This document shows positions 24,638 to 33,544 of a DNA stretch of 44,556 bases, piece by piece (position 1 is the stretch's first letter; every line of letters starts with the position of its first letter). The notes below the pieces were generated by a model. That model had not been told where the DNA came from. It saw only the letters and a list, made by a program, of their open reading frames with translations, and did not search any database. Origin of the DNA: Ectothiorhodospiraceae bacterium (GTDB lineage Bacteria; Pseudomonadota; Gammaproteobacteria; Nitrococcales; Aquisalimonadaceae); the NCBI GenBank assembly GCA_020831885.1, contig JAFIFU010000027.1, forward strand, positions 1 through 44,556. The letters are read 5' to 3'. A program made the translations under genes and the position numbers.

Positions 24638-25562
24638 TCTTCCGCTTGGCCTCGATATCCCGGTACACCCAGGCGGCCCGCTGCTCGTCACACCCGAGTC
24701 TGACGGCCAGCTCCGCCGCCGGCAGCCCCTGCTCGTAGGCCCACAGGGCCAGATCCATCTGCTGGTACGGCAGGGCGAAATAGAACTCGTCCTGCCCCTG
24801 GGGCAGGCTGTAAGTGTCGGTGGTGGGCCTGGCCGCACAGATCTCCGCCGGGATCCCCAGATAGTCCGCCAGGGCGTAGACCTGGGTCTTGTACAGGTGC
24901 GCGATGGGCTTGATGTCCGCCGAGCCGTCCCCGTTCTTGACGAAAAAGCCCTGGTCATACTCCAGGCGATTGGGCGTGCCCACCACGGCGTAGTTCAGAC
25001 GATCCGCATGGCAGTACTCCAGCGTCTTGCGGATGCGCTGCTTGAAATTGGTGGCGGCCACGATCTGCAGATAGTTCGGCAGGCTGAGCCGGGCCTCCTG
25101 ACGCTGCCCGTCGGGGCGCTCCACCACCAGGGCGAAATGATTGATCTGGCCCTGCTGGCCGCCGCGGATCACCAGTTTGTTCTTCCAGTTCCCGTCATAG
25201 TCCGGAAACACCTGCCGGATGGCCTCGTCCCGCCAGCGGTAGCAGCCGATGGCCTCCAGCGCTGGCGCGATATCCTCCAGCCGGTGGTCGATGCCCAGTT
25301 GATCCACGAGCTGCCGGCCCAGGCGCACGCTGTCCGGGGAGGAGTCCTGCTCCGGCATGAGCAGGGCGAAGACCCGGGAGGCACCGATGGCACGGACACA
25401 GAGGGCGGCACACACGGCACTGTCCACGCCGCCGGAGACGCCCACCACCAGGCCGCGCCGGTTGAGATCGCCACGGAGCATGTCGCGCATGGCGCCGGTG
25501 ATGCGCACCACTTCGGCTTCCGGATCGATACGCAGGGGATCGGTGTCATGGGACGGCTGCAT
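24582..25562 (-). CDS. NAD synthase-like ATP-pyrophosphatase (NH3-dependent type)
   Basis: The 326-residue protein looks like NadE without the glutaminase domain. The PP-loop SGGVDSAV at 43-50 binds ATP pyrophosphate, VVGTPNRLEYDQGFFVKNG and DIKPIAHLYKTQVYALADYL are the NAD/adenylate regions, and KRKTTRYLSLPP lies at the C-terminus. NadE adenylates and amidates nicotinate-adenine dinucleotide. Finding it as the last gene of an exopolysaccharide operon with an asparagine-synthase-like amidotransferase and next to NRPSs is odd. It may be a paralogue that amidates another carboxylate, or just a resident nadE. GGAGGAG lies about 5 bases before the ATG; the gap to the methyltransferase gene is 18 bases. 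Confidence 0.75.
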   Translation of the reverse strand: MQPSHDTDPLRIDPEAEVVRITGAMRDMLRGDLNRRGLVVGVSGGVDSAVCAALCVRAIGASRVFALLMPEQDSSPDSVRLGRQLVDQLGIDHRLEDIAPALEAIGCYRWRDEAIRQVFPDYDGNWKNKLVIRGGQQGQINHFALVVERPDGQRQEARLSLPNYLQIVAATNFKQRIRKTLEYCHADRLNYAVVGTPNRLEYDQGFFVKNGDGSADIKPIAHLYKTQVYALADYLGIPAEICAARPTTDTYSLPQGQDEFYFALPYQQMDLALWAYEQGLPAAELAVRLGCDEQRAAWVYRDIEAKRKTTRYLSLPPLMPVPVARA

Positions 25563-25580
25563 GGTCTCCTCCAGTCGGCA

Positions 25581-26477
25581 TCAGGGGCCGGAACGTTTGC
25601 GGACGCCCAGGGCGCGCACATCGCCGTTATCATCGGGGTGGTTCACCACCTGGTCGAAGGCCGGGTTGCGGGCCAGGCGCCGGGCCAGGAGCTCCCCCTG
25701 CCCCAGGCCCACTTCGAACAGCAACCAGCCCCCGGGGCGCAGCAGGCGGGGTGCCTCGGTGATCAGCCGCTGCACGATACCCACGCCGAAGGGCCCGCCG
25801 TCGAAGGCCAGCCGCGGTTCGTGGGCGGCGATTTCCGGGTGCAGGGTGTTCACCTTTCCGGTGGAAATATAGGGCGGGTTGCAGAGCAACAGATCCACCT
25901 GCCCGTGGAATTCCGGCTGGTCGAAGGGCCCGGCAAGATCCCCTACCAGAAACCTTACCTGTTCGCAGCCAAGCTCCCGGGCGTTTTTCGTGGCCAGGGC
26001 CACGGCCTCCGGCGACAGATCGCTGCCGTACACCCGCGCGCCGGGCACCCGGTGGGCGACGGTCAGCGCCAGATTGCCGCAGCCGGTGCAGAGATCCACC
26101 ACCAGCGGGGCCTCCACCGGATCCGCCGCCAGCCGCTCCAGGGCGGCCCGGGCCAGAATCTCGGTTTCCCGGCGGGGCACCAGCGCGGACCGGGAAACCC
26201 GGAAGGGCAGGCCCATGAACAACTGGCGCCCCACCAGGTGGGCCAGGGGCACGCCCTCCACGCGCTGGGCGATCAGCCGCTGCAGGCGCTCCCGGGCGGG
26301 GGCGTCCAGCTCGGGCAGTGCGCCGCTCACGGGTTCCCCCACCGCCACCGGCACCCCCGCGGCGGTCAGCCACAGGTAGCGCAATGTGCTCTCCGGCGTT
26401 TCATCCGGCTTGTCCGGCAGCAGGGTCAACCGCTGCTCCAGCAGCGCCAGCCGGTCCGCGTAGTCTCCGTCGTTCAC
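25581..26477 (-). CDS. HemK/PrmC-family glutamine-N5 methyltransferase-like protein
   Basis: The 298-residue protein has the HemK/PrmC/PrmB layout: an N-terminal helical domain, ALVPRRETEILARAAL, the SAM loop VDLCTGCGNLAL at 127-138, then the catalytic NPPY at 200-203. Typical family members methylate the glutamine of release factors (PrmC) or ribosomal protein L3 (PrmB). As a gene inside the XrtA operon it may instead methylate a small-molecule or carrier-bound amide, or be a displaced housekeeping gene. Translation starts at a GTG that overlaps the stop of the AMP ligase (GTGA at 26474-26477). Confidence 0.75.
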   Translation of the reverse strand: MNDGDYADRLALLEQRLTLLPDKPDETPESTLRYLWLTAAGVPVAVGEPVSGALPELDAPARERLQRLIAQRVEGVPLAHLVGRQLFMGLPFRVSRSALVPRRETEILARAALERLAADPVEAPLVVDLCTGCGNLALTVAHRVPGARVYGSDLSPEAVALATKNARELGCEQVRFLVGDLAGPFDQPEFHGQVDLLLCNPPYISTGKVNTLHPEIAAHEPRLAFDGGPFGVGIVQRLITEAPRLLRPGGWLLFEVGLGQGELLARRLARNPAFDQVVNHPDDNGDVRALGVRKRSGP

Positions 26478-28054
26478 GGTTCCACCGCCTGCAATTCCTT
26501 CCTGCTGATCTTGCCGTTCTCGGATTTCGGCAGGGCGTCCACGAACAGGATGTCCCGCGGCACCATGAAGTTCTCCAGGCGGTTCACCAGCTCCCGACGC
26601 ACACTGCGCTCCTCCAGCCGGGTGCCGGCCACGGGCACCACGAAGGCACGGATGGCCTGGCCCAGCATCGGATCCGGCACGCCGATCACCGCGGCTTCCT
26701 GAACCCCGGGGATGGCGTACAGGGCGTTCTCCACCTCCACCGGGCTGACCTTCTCCCCCCGGGTCTTGATGATGTCGTCGCTGCGCCCGTCGAAATACAG
26801 AAACCCCTCGGCGTCCATGCGGAACCAGTCCCCGGTCCGCAGGACCCGCTCACCGGGATAGCGCCCCGGGCGCAGCATCTCGGCGGTTTTCTCCGGCAGG
26901 TTCCAGTAACCCAGCATCACGTGGGGCCCGCGCACATGCAGGATGCCCGGCTGCCCCGGCGGCACCGGCGCATCGTCCGGCCCCAGCAGGTAGACCTCGG
27001 TACCGGGAATGGCCTTGCCCACGGACCGGGACTTGCTGTCCACCAGTTCCGGCTCCAGGTAGCTGACGCGCTTGCACTCGGTCAGGCCGTACATCCTGAA
27101 GATCAGGGCGTTGGGAAACACTTCCCGCAGACGGGGGACATAGTCGGTGGGCAGGTCAGCGGCGGTGTTGGTGATGCGCTGGACCGACGGAAAGCACAAG
27201 GGCTTGCGCCCATGGGCCGCCAGCAGCATGGCGTAAATGGTGGGCACCCCGGGAAAGGCGGTGACGCCATGGGCCTCCATGCGCTTGAACACCTCGGCGG
27301 GATAGGTGAAGGAGCGCTCCAGCACCAGGGTGGCCCCCAACTGCACGGCCATGAGCAACTGGTAAAGGCCGTAGTCGAAGGCCATGGGCAGGACGTTGAG
27401 GATGACCTCGTCCTGCCCCATGCGCAGGTACTGGATCAGGCTCTGGGCGGCGAACAGCATGGACTGGTGGGTGTGCATCACACCCTTGGGGTTGCCGGTG
27501 GTGCCCGAGGTGTAGATCAGCGTGGCCAGGTCCAGGGCGATGGTGCCCGGCGGCGCCATGGCCGCCGGGGTGGCGTCCAGCACCTGTTCGAACACCTCGC
27601 CGGCCGGGGTGAGGGTTGCACAGCACGCCTCGGCACGCTCGCCCCCGGACACCAGCACACCGGCCAGACCGGGCACCCGCGGCACCACGTCGGCGAAGAC
27701 GAAGGCCAGGTGGCTGTCGGTGAGCAGGAAACGAACGCCGCAATCGTTCAGCACGTAGTGCAGCTTGTCGTGCTTGGTCTGTGGATTGATGACGATGAAG
27801 GCGGCGCCGGCGCGGAGTATCCCGTAGATGCTCACCACGCAGGGCCAGGTGTTGTCCATGTACACCGCGACCCGGTCGCCGCGCTGAAGGCCGCGCCGCT
27901 GCAGGGCCGTGGCCAGCCGTGCGCTCTGATCATCCAGTTCCCGGTAGGTGTGGGGCTGCCCGGCCACCACCACGGCGGGCTTGTCCGGCGTCCGGTGGGC
28001 GTGCTGGGGAATCTGTTCATGCAGCAGGCGCTGGGGAGGGGGTGGCCGGATCAT
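26474..28054 (-). CDS. acyl-CoA/acyl-ACP ligase (AMP-forming), exosortase A system-associated
   Basis: A 526-residue ANL-superfamily enzyme that activates a carboxylate as an acyl-AMP and passes it to a thiol. Motifs: LIYTSGTTGNPKGV (P-loop), FRMYGLTE, RTGDWF, DDIIKTRGEKVSPVEVE hinge and the catalytic lysine in NGKISRKEL at the end. The family with XrtA loci (TIGR03098-like) is well known but its substrate is not. The ACP gene ends 11 bases upstream, so the two most likely work as a loading pair. The PLP-dependent decarboxylase that often accompanies this ligase is not found in the window. GAGGGA lies 7-8 bases before the ATG. Confidence 0.88.
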   Translation of the reverse strand: MIRPPPPQRLLHEQIPQHAHRTPDKPAVVVAGQPHTYRELDDQSARLATALQRRGLQRGDRVAVYMDNTWPCVVSIYGILRAGAAFIVINPQTKHDKLHYVLNDCGVRFLLTDSHLAFVFADVVPRVPGLAGVLVSGGERAEACCATLTPAGEVFEQVLDATPAAMAPPGTIALDLATLIYTSGTTGNPKGVMHTHQSMLFAAQSLIQYLRMGQDEVILNVLPMAFDYGLYQLLMAVQLGATLVLERSFTYPAEVFKRMEAHGVTAFPGVPTIYAMLLAAHGRKPLCFPSVQRITNTAADLPTDYVPRLREVFPNALIFRMYGLTECKRVSYLEPELVDSKSRSVGKAIPGTEVYLLGPDDAPVPPGQPGILHVRGPHVMLGYWNLPEKTAEMLRPGRYPGERVLRTGDWFRMDAEGFLYFDGRSDDIIKTRGEKVSPVEVENALYAIPGVQEAAVIGVPDPMLGQAIRAFVVPVAGTRLEERSVRRELVNRLENFMVPRDILFVDALPKSENGKISRKELQAVEP

Positions 28055-28065
28055 GGGCGGATCCC

Positions 28066-28317
28066 TCAGGCGGCGGCGCGCTTGCGCTGGACGAAGGCGA
28101 CCAGGTTGCGGACCGAATCCAGGTTCTCCGGCACCATCTCCTCGTCCTCCACGGAGACCCCGAACTCCTCCTCCAGGAACATGATCACCTCCAGGATGCC
28201 GGTGGAGTCCACGATGCCCCGGTCCAGCAGGGAGTCATCGCTGGCCAGAGCGGACGGGTCGTCGGTAAACAGGTAGTTCTCCAGAATGTATCCCTTGATT
28301 TTCTGCTCCAGTTCCAT
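28066..28317 (-). CDS. acyl carrier protein
   Basis: An 83-residue acidic helical protein with the carrier-domain pattern: LFTDDPSALASDDSLLDRG, then IVDSTGI with Ser38 as the phosphopantetheine site, and LEEEFGVSVEDEEM. The DSTG sequence differs slightly from the usual DSL, as in small carrier proteins of dedicated pathways. It is in an operon between the amidotransferase (19 bases upstream) and its probable ligase (11 bases downstream). It could be loaded by the ligase and feed an acyl group to the glycan or to the NRPS condensation domains. GAGGG lies about 7 bases before the ATG. Confidence 0.85.
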   Translation of the reverse strand: MELEQKIKGYILENYLFTDDPSALASDDSLLDRGIVDSTGILEVIMFLEEEFGVSVEDEEMVPENLDSVRNLVAFVQRKRAAA

Positions 28318-28336
28318 GCCGTGCCCTCGATTGACG

Positions 28337-30316
28337 TCACGGGCGCCCGACGGCGCCCTCGGTAACCCCGTGGAAGTTCCGGTGATGGTTTTCCACGAAA
28401 TGGTAATGCCAGAGCTGGGTGGACAGAATGCCCACCAGCGCCATGTTGTCCTTGTTTCCGATGGCCCGGCCCCGGCGGATTTTCTCCACCAGCCGCTGCA
28501 CCCGCGCCGGATGAAAATAGCCGTAGCGGTGCAGCACCTCGGGGCTGAGCAGTTCTTCCACGTAATCCGCACCGGCTCCGTCACTGAAGAAGGCCGGAAT
28601 ATCCGGCGCCCGGTAGGGCTGCTTGTGCCGGGACAGGACCGGTTCGGGAACCAGGCCGCGCATGGCCCGCTTGAGCAGGAATTTCTCGTTCAACGCCCGC
28701 ATCTTCATGCGCGGATGCAGCCGGTTGGCGAAGGCGATGACCCGGTGATCCAGGAACGGGAAACGCCCCTCCACCGAGTTGGCCATGAGCATGCGGTCGC
28801 CCTGGGAGCAGAGCAGGTAGGCGGCCATCAGGGTTCTCGCCTCCACATACTGCGCCTTGTGAAAGGGGTGCCAACCATCCAGCTCCGGGGGCAGGCTCTG
28901 CCGGAGTCGGGCGATGGGGTCACTGCCGCCGTCCCGCAAGGTGGCCTGCAGACCATCCGAGAAGAACAGTTTGCACTGGGCGGTGCTCTGCCAACGGGTC
29001 AGGTGACTGAAAAACGGGGAACGGGGGTCGTCCAGCCCGGTGCCGAAAAAGCGCTTCAGGTATTCCAGCCCCTGACCCCGGGTGATGTTCAGATACGGGT
29101 ACAGCCGTTTCAGCAGCAGCGGTCGCCAGGCCGATCCCGCCTGAGCGGCCCAGAACTGCCGGATCTTGCCTTCCTTGAACAGATCGTAGCCGCCCAGTAC
29201 CTCGTCGGCGCCCTCGCCGGTGAGCACCACCTTGAAACCCTGCCGGCGGACCAGACCGGAGAGCAGCCGCATGGGTACCGGGGCGGTGCGCAGGACCGGG
29301 GACTCGGCATGGAACACGGTTTCCGGGAAGGCGGCGCCCACATCCTGTGCACGGCACTGAACCCGGCTGTGGTCCGCCCCCACGTGCCGGATCACCTGTT
29401 GCTGGAAGCCGGTTTCATCCAGGTCCTGATCCTGGAAGCCGATGGAAAAGGTGCGCAGGGCCGTGATGCCTCCGGCCTGGATCATGCCCACCAGCGCGGA
29501 GGAATCCAGCCCGCCGGACAGATACGCGCCCACCGGCACATCGGCCCGGAGGCGGATACGGGTGGCATCCTCCAGCAGCTCCCGCAGTTGCCCGGCCAGG
29601 GCGTCATCGCTGCCGTTCAGATAGTCCCCGCCCTCCGGCGGGTACAACCAGTCCCAGTAACGGCGGGTGTGGAGCCCGCCATGCTCCGCGATCAGCATCT
29701 CCCCGGGGCGCAACTGCCGCACGCCCCGGAACGGCGTCCGGGGGGCCTGGGCGGCCCAGAACGTCATGATCTCGTCCAGGGCTTCCGGATCCAGCGCCGG
29801 CGCCGCATCGAACGCCGGCAGCAGGGCCTTGACCTCGGAGGCGAACAGCAGCCGGCCCCGCTGCTCCGTGTAAAACAACGGCAGGATGCCCACCCGGTCC
29901 CGCACCAGCAGCAGGCGCCGGCGCCGGGCATCCCACAAGGCAATGGCGAACTGCCCGTTCAGATGGTGGACGAAATCATCCCCGTGGGCCTGGTACAGGT
30001 GCAGGATCACCTCGGTGTCGGAGCGGGTACGGAACCGGTGGCCGCGGGCGATAAGATCCGCCCGCAGCTCCAGGTAGTTGAAGATCTCGCCGTTGAAGGC
30101 GATCCAACAGTCGCCCGCCGGGCCGGCCATGGGCTGGCCGCCGCCGGCCGGGTCGATGATGCTGAGCCGGGCATGACCCAGGCCCAGGCCGCCATCGCAG
30201 TGAAATCCGTGGGCGTCGGGGCCACGGTGGTGAAGCCGGCCCACCATCGGCTCCAGTTCCTCCCGGGTCACGGGATAATCCGCACGCAGGTTCAGGATGC
30301 CGGCGATGCCGCACAT
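28337..30316 (-). CDS. asparagine synthase-like amidotransferase, exosortase A system-associated
   Basis: A 659-residue two-domain amidotransferase. The N-terminal glutaminase domain begins MCGIAGI with Cys2 as nucleophile and continues with RLHHRGPDAHGF and FNGEIFNYLELR. The C-terminal synthetase domain has the PP-loop SGGLDSS at 267-273 and LTGEGADEVLGGYD, all expected for AsnB-type chemistry: ammonia from glutamine is passed to an adenylated carboxylate. Known exosortase-A-associated members (TIGR03108-like) probably amidate sugar acids of the polysaccharide. It is translated six bases after the O-antigen ligase-like gene. Confidence 0.9.
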   Translation of the reverse strand: MCGIAGILNLRADYPVTREELEPMVGRLHHRGPDAHGFHCDGGLGLGHARLSIIDPAGGGQPMAGPAGDCWIAFNGEIFNYLELRADLIARGHRFRTRSDTEVILHLYQAHGDDFVHHLNGQFAIALWDARRRRLLLVRDRVGILPLFYTEQRGRLLFASEVKALLPAFDAAPALDPEALDEIMTFWAAQAPRTPFRGVRQLRPGEMLIAEHGGLHTRRYWDWLYPPEGGDYLNGSDDALAGQLRELLEDATRIRLRADVPVGAYLSGGLDSSALVGMIQAGGITALRTFSIGFQDQDLDETGFQQQVIRHVGADHSRVQCRAQDVGAAFPETVFHAESPVLRTAPVPMRLLSGLVRRQGFKVVLTGEGADEVLGGYDLFKEGKIRQFWAAQAGSAWRPLLLKRLYPYLNITRGQGLEYLKRFFGTGLDDPRSPFFSHLTRWQSTAQCKLFFSDGLQATLRDGGSDPIARLRQSLPPELDGWHPFHKAQYVEARTLMAAYLLCSQGDRMLMANSVEGRFPFLDHRVIAFANRLHPRMKMRALNEKFLLKRAMRGLVPEPVLSRHKQPYRAPDIPAFFSDGAGADYVEELLSPEVLHRYGYFHPARVQRLVEKIRRGRAIGNKDNMALVGILSTQLWHYHFVENHHRNFHGVTEGAVGRP

Positions 30317-30322
30317 ACCCGC

Positions 30323-31681
30323 TCAGGCCTCCCGTGGCTGGCGGGATTCCCGCAATTCCAGGCGCTGGGCCGTGAGCATGCAGACGCAGAGGGTGAGATG
30401 GATCCACAGATAGGGATAGTAGGCCACAGTGACAAACTGCCCCGCCACCACGTAACCCAGCAGCGCCAGGTTCATGCCCCGGGCCATCTGGGCGAAAAAC
30501 ACATCCCCCCGGGCCTCGGCCAGCTTCCGTAGCCGCCGCATGGAGGTGAAGCCCATGAGGATCAGCAGGCCGAACACGGTCAGGCCGATGAGGCCGGCAT
30601 CCGTGCCCACCTGTATAATGATGTTATGGGGCAGTTCGGCGCTACCACGCACCTGCAACCAGCGAATGATGATGTCCTCAGGATAGAAGGTGTTGAAGTA
30701 AGGCACGAAGTTGAAATACCCCACCCCAAGCACCGGGTGGTCGCGGATCATGTCCATGCCCCGCTCCCAGTAGAGAAACCGCTGTTGCGAGGTCTCATCC
30801 TCCCCCATGGTCTGGAAGCGCTCCATCTGTTCCGGCGGCAACAGGGCGTACAGGCCGTAGCCCAGCACGGCGATCAGCAGCAGCGCCTTGATGCGGTGCT
30901 TGCTCACCAGGACCATGGCCAGGAGCTGCGCGACCACGGCCAACTGCCCGCCCCGGGTATTGGTGCCCATGACCGTCATCACCGCGGTCAGGGGCATGAG
31001 CAGCAGGGCGTAGAACAGCCAGGGCTTGAGGTACTGCCGGATACCCAGGGCGAAGTACAAGGCCATGGGGGCGAATACCACCATCTGTATGGCCAACTCC
31101 CCGGGGTTCTGAAAAAACCCCTCCGGGCCGCGCAAGCCCCAACTGGAAAACCCGAATCCCCGTTGCGCCCAGGTGATCGCGCCGTGCTGGGACAGCTTGA
31201 AGCTGGCCAGCAGGAAGATGATCAGCAGGATGTAGAACCGGTGCCGGGTGGTGACCGTCTGGGTGAGCACGAAGAAAATCACCACCCAGTTGAAGAACGC
31301 CATGAAGTATTCGCGGGAGACCTCCGGCCAGTAGGCATTCCAGGAGGCGACGATGATCACGCCGAGAAACACCATGATGCCGGTGGAGATGCGCGTCCAG
31401 ACAAAGCGGCGGTTGGCATCGAAAAACCAGCCGATCAGCGCCAGCAGGACAAAGGTCCGGGCCCAGTAGGGATAGACATCCAGCGGCGTGAAGATAGCCT
31501 GGGGCCGCACGTACTCGAAGAACAGGTACAGGCAGCTCATCCAGAAGGCGAAGCCGCCGGCGGTGAAGGCCCGGGCCAGGGCCGTTGGGCTCAGGGCATA
31601 GAGCTGCTCCATGGGCGGCAATGGCGGCCGGCCCCGGCGCTGCACCCCGACGCCGGTGATCTGGTCCCCGGGAGCGGCCAT
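30323..31681 (-). CDS. O-antigen ligase/Wzy-like membrane protein, exosortase A system-associated
   Basis: A 452-residue polytopic inner-membrane protein with about ten to twelve hydrophobic segments (for example FVLLALIGWFF, FNWVVIFFVLTQTV, LLIIFLLASF, FYALLLMPLTAVMTV) and a large periplasmic loop holding VGYFNFVPYFNTFYPED. It fits the putative O-glycosylation ligase/polymerase of XrtA loci (TIGR03097-like), which joins polysaccharide units or transfers them at the periplasmic face. The ATG at 31681 overlaps the phosphatase stop by one base (TGATG), so it is coupled to that gene; a later ATG at 31612 has no Shine-Dalgarno. Confidence 0.85.
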   Translation of the reverse strand: MAAPGDQITGVGVQRRGRPPLPPMEQLYALSPTALARAFTAGGFAFWMSCLYLFFEYVRPQAIFTPLDVYPYWARTFVLLALIGWFFDANRRFVWTRISTGIMVFLGVIIVASWNAYWPEVSREYFMAFFNWVVIFFVLTQTVTTRHRFYILLIIFLLASFKLSQHGAITWAQRGFGFSSWGLRGPEGFFQNPGELAIQMVVFAPMALYFALGIRQYLKPWLFYALLLMPLTAVMTVMGTNTRGGQLAVVAQLLAMVLVSKHRIKALLLIAVLGYGLYALLPPEQMERFQTMGEDETSQQRFLYWERGMDMIRDHPVLGVGYFNFVPYFNTFYPEDIIIRWLQVRGSAELPHNIIIQVGTDAGLIGLTVFGLLILMGFTSMRRLRKLAEARGDVFFAQMARGMNLALLGYVVAGQFVTVAYYPYLWIHLTLCVCMLTAQRLELRESRQPREA

Positions 31682-32268
31682 CAGTGCACCACGCCGGCCG
31701 GGGCCGGCTGAACCGGTTGGAGCCGAGCCGCCAGATCATCCAGCGCCCGGTCGATGACGGCGTAACAGTGCTGGAAGGTGGGGGCGGAATCGGAATACGG
31801 GTCCGGCAGCCAGGGCATGGCCAGCCCGCCCCAGAGGCCCAGCAGACTGCATTGCGCGCCGGAGCGGCGGCACAGGCGGGCGACGCCCCGCAACTGCCAG
31901 GGTTCCATGGCCAGCAGCAGATCGCCGCTGTCGATCGCCAGGCCGTTCTGCACCCTGGCCCGGGCGGCGGACAGATCCACATCCCGGCCCAGGGCCGTTT
32001 CCAGCGCCAGCGGGTGCGGAGGGCGGCCGTCCCGGGCATCCAGGCCGAAGGACACGGCGTTCAGGCCCAGGGCGCGGGCGCGGAATTCCGCGTAGGGGCT
32101 GCGGCAGATATTGCCCTTGCAGACGAACACCAGGCGCTGCACGCGGTGCCAGGCCACCTGCCGACAGGCGCGGTACCCCCCCAGATACAACCAGATACGT
32201 GCCAGCGCCGCCCGGGCCAGCGTACTGCGCGTGCGGCACAGCGGGGCAAGATCCTTTACCACGTGCAT
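31681..32268 (-). CDS. low-molecular-weight protein-tyrosine phosphatase (Wzb-like)
   Basis: The enzyme has the P-loop CKGNICRS at residues 50-57, fitting the C-X5-R signature, and DPYSDS near 157, the general-acid Asp. The N-terminal 45 residues before the phosphatase domain are an extension. In capsule and exopolysaccharide systems such phosphatases dephosphorylate the BY-kinase, here the protein at 40071-40964. It is the first gene of the seven-gene minus-strand operon. A strong AGGAGG lies 4 bases before the ATG, and it diverges from the ATP-grasp gene across 112 bases. Confidence 0.88.
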   Translation of the reverse strand: MHVVKDLAPLCRTRSTLARAALARIWLYLGGYRACRQVAWHRVQRLVFVCKGNICRSPYAEFRARALGLNAVSFGLDARDGRPPHPLALETALGRDVDLSAARARVQNGLAIDSGDLLLAMEPWQLRGVARLCRRSGAQCSLLGLWGGLAMPWLPDPYSDSAPTFQHCYAVIDRALDDLAARLQPVQPAPAGVVH

Positions 32269-32380
32269 GCAACCTCCTGACCGCGCCGCACACCCGCCGG
32301 GGGTACCCGCATCGCTTCGCGAACGACGGCGCTATGCGTATGATCACGTGATGCCGACAGGGAATGCAACAGGAAGTATC

Positions 32381-33544
32381 ATGCGTGTGCTGGTTCTTGA
32401 CGGAAACCAGCGCAGCGGGCTGGCCGCCACCCGGGCGCTGGGCCGCAGCGGGGCCGAGGTGATCACCGCCGACAGCCGGCGGCCCACACTGGCGGGGGCC
32501 TCACGCCACGCCAGTGCCTCCCTGATCTATCCCTGCCCCTACACCCGGCCGGCCGCCTTCCGGGACGCGCTTCCGGCCCTGGCCCACGGCGCCGGCGCGG
32601 ACGTGGTGCTGCCCATGACCGAGGTCACCACCTACCTGGTGGCCCGTCACCGGGACGACTATGCGGGCATCCACCTGCCGCTGCCGGCATTCGACGCCTT
32701 CGAGCGCCTGTCCGACAAGGGCCGGTTGTTCCAGGAAGCGGCGGCGCTGGGGGTGCCCATTCCGGAAACCCGGATGGTGACCGATCCGGCCAGGGCGCCG
32801 GACCTGGCGGACGCCCTGGGCTACCCGGTGGTGCTGAAACCCTACCGCTCCCGCATTCTGGAGGGCGGCCAGTGGCTGGCGGCCAGTGTGCGTATCGCCC
32901 GTGACCGGCAGGCGGTGGAAGCCGCGATACGGGATGAACCCGCCCTGTCCCGGCACCCGTTCCTGCTCCAGGCCTACGTGAGCGGCACGGGACAGGGGGT
33001 CTTCGCGCTTTACGGGGACGGGGAGCCACTGGCGTTTTTCGCCCACCGCCGACTGCGGGAGCGCCCGCCCTGGGGCGGCGTGAGTGTGCTGTCGGAAAGC
33101 ATACCGGTGAACCCGGACATGGAGACCATCAGCCGGCGCCTGTTGGGCACCGTACACTGGAACGGGGTGGCCATGGTGGAATTCAAGGTGGCCCGGGACG
33201 GGACCCCTTACCTCATGGAGATCAACCCCCGGTTCTGGGGCTCGCTGCAACTGGCCATCGACGCCGGGGTGGACTTCCCCACCATGGCCTGCCGTCAGGC
33301 CATGGGCGCCCCAGTGGCACCGGTGACCGGCTACCGCGAGGGGGTTCGCCTGCGCTGGCTGCTGGGGGACCTGGATCACCTCTACCTGCTGTGCCGCTAT
33401 GGTGACCGCCCCTGGCGGGACAAGGCGGCGGCCTGCCTGCGCTTTTTGAACCCGGCCCTGGGCTCGGTGCACTACGAGGTCAACCGCTGGGGGGACATGC
33501 GCCCCTTCTGGCAGGAACTGCGGAACTATCTGCGGGGCGACTGA
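32381..33544 (+). CDS. ATP-grasp enzyme, carboxylate-amine ligase-like
   Basis: A 387-residue ATP-grasp protein: an N-terminal pre-ATP-grasp domain (MRVLVLDGNQRSGLAATRAL), an ATP-clamp strand VVLKPYRS and the metal/phosphate site LMEINPRFWGSLQL. Such enzymes join a carboxylate to an amine or thiol through an acyl phosphate; the substrates here are unknown. Start at the ATG at 32381 with AGGAAG 6-7 bases upstream; the ATG at 32351 is an alternative. The final 19 bases overlap the convergent glycosyltransferase gene. Proteins of this type are common in XrtA clusters. Confidence 0.75.
   Translation: MRVLVLDGNQRSGLAATRALGRSGAEVITADSRRPTLAGASRHASASLIYPCPYTRPAAFRDALPALAHGAGADVVLPMTEVTTYLVARHRDDYAGIHLPLPAFDAFERLSDKGRLFQEAAALGVPIPETRMVTDPARAPDLADALGYPVVLKPYRSRILEGGQWLAASVRIARDRQAVEAAIRDEPALSRHPFLLQAYVSGTGQGVFALYGDGEPLAFFAHRRLRERPPWGGVSVLSESIPVNPDMETISRRLLGTVHWNGVAMVEFKVARDGTPYLMEINPRFWGSLQLAIDAGVDFPTMACRQAMGAPVAPVTGYREGVRLRWLLGDLDHLYLLCRYGDRPWRDKAAACLRFLNPALGSVHYEVNRWGDMRPFWQELRNYLRGD

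Noticed and set aside
24579-30532. Long plus-strand open frames across the NAD-synthase to amidotransferase genes (24579-26702, 26318-28276, 28286-30532)
   Set aside because: They are antisense to well-conserved enzymes on the minus strand and show the same low-complexity composition; no domain signals.
32269-32380. TATGAT (-10-like) between the phosphatase and ATP-grasp genes
   Set aside because: A lone -10 match in GC-rich DNA without a -35 partner is weak.
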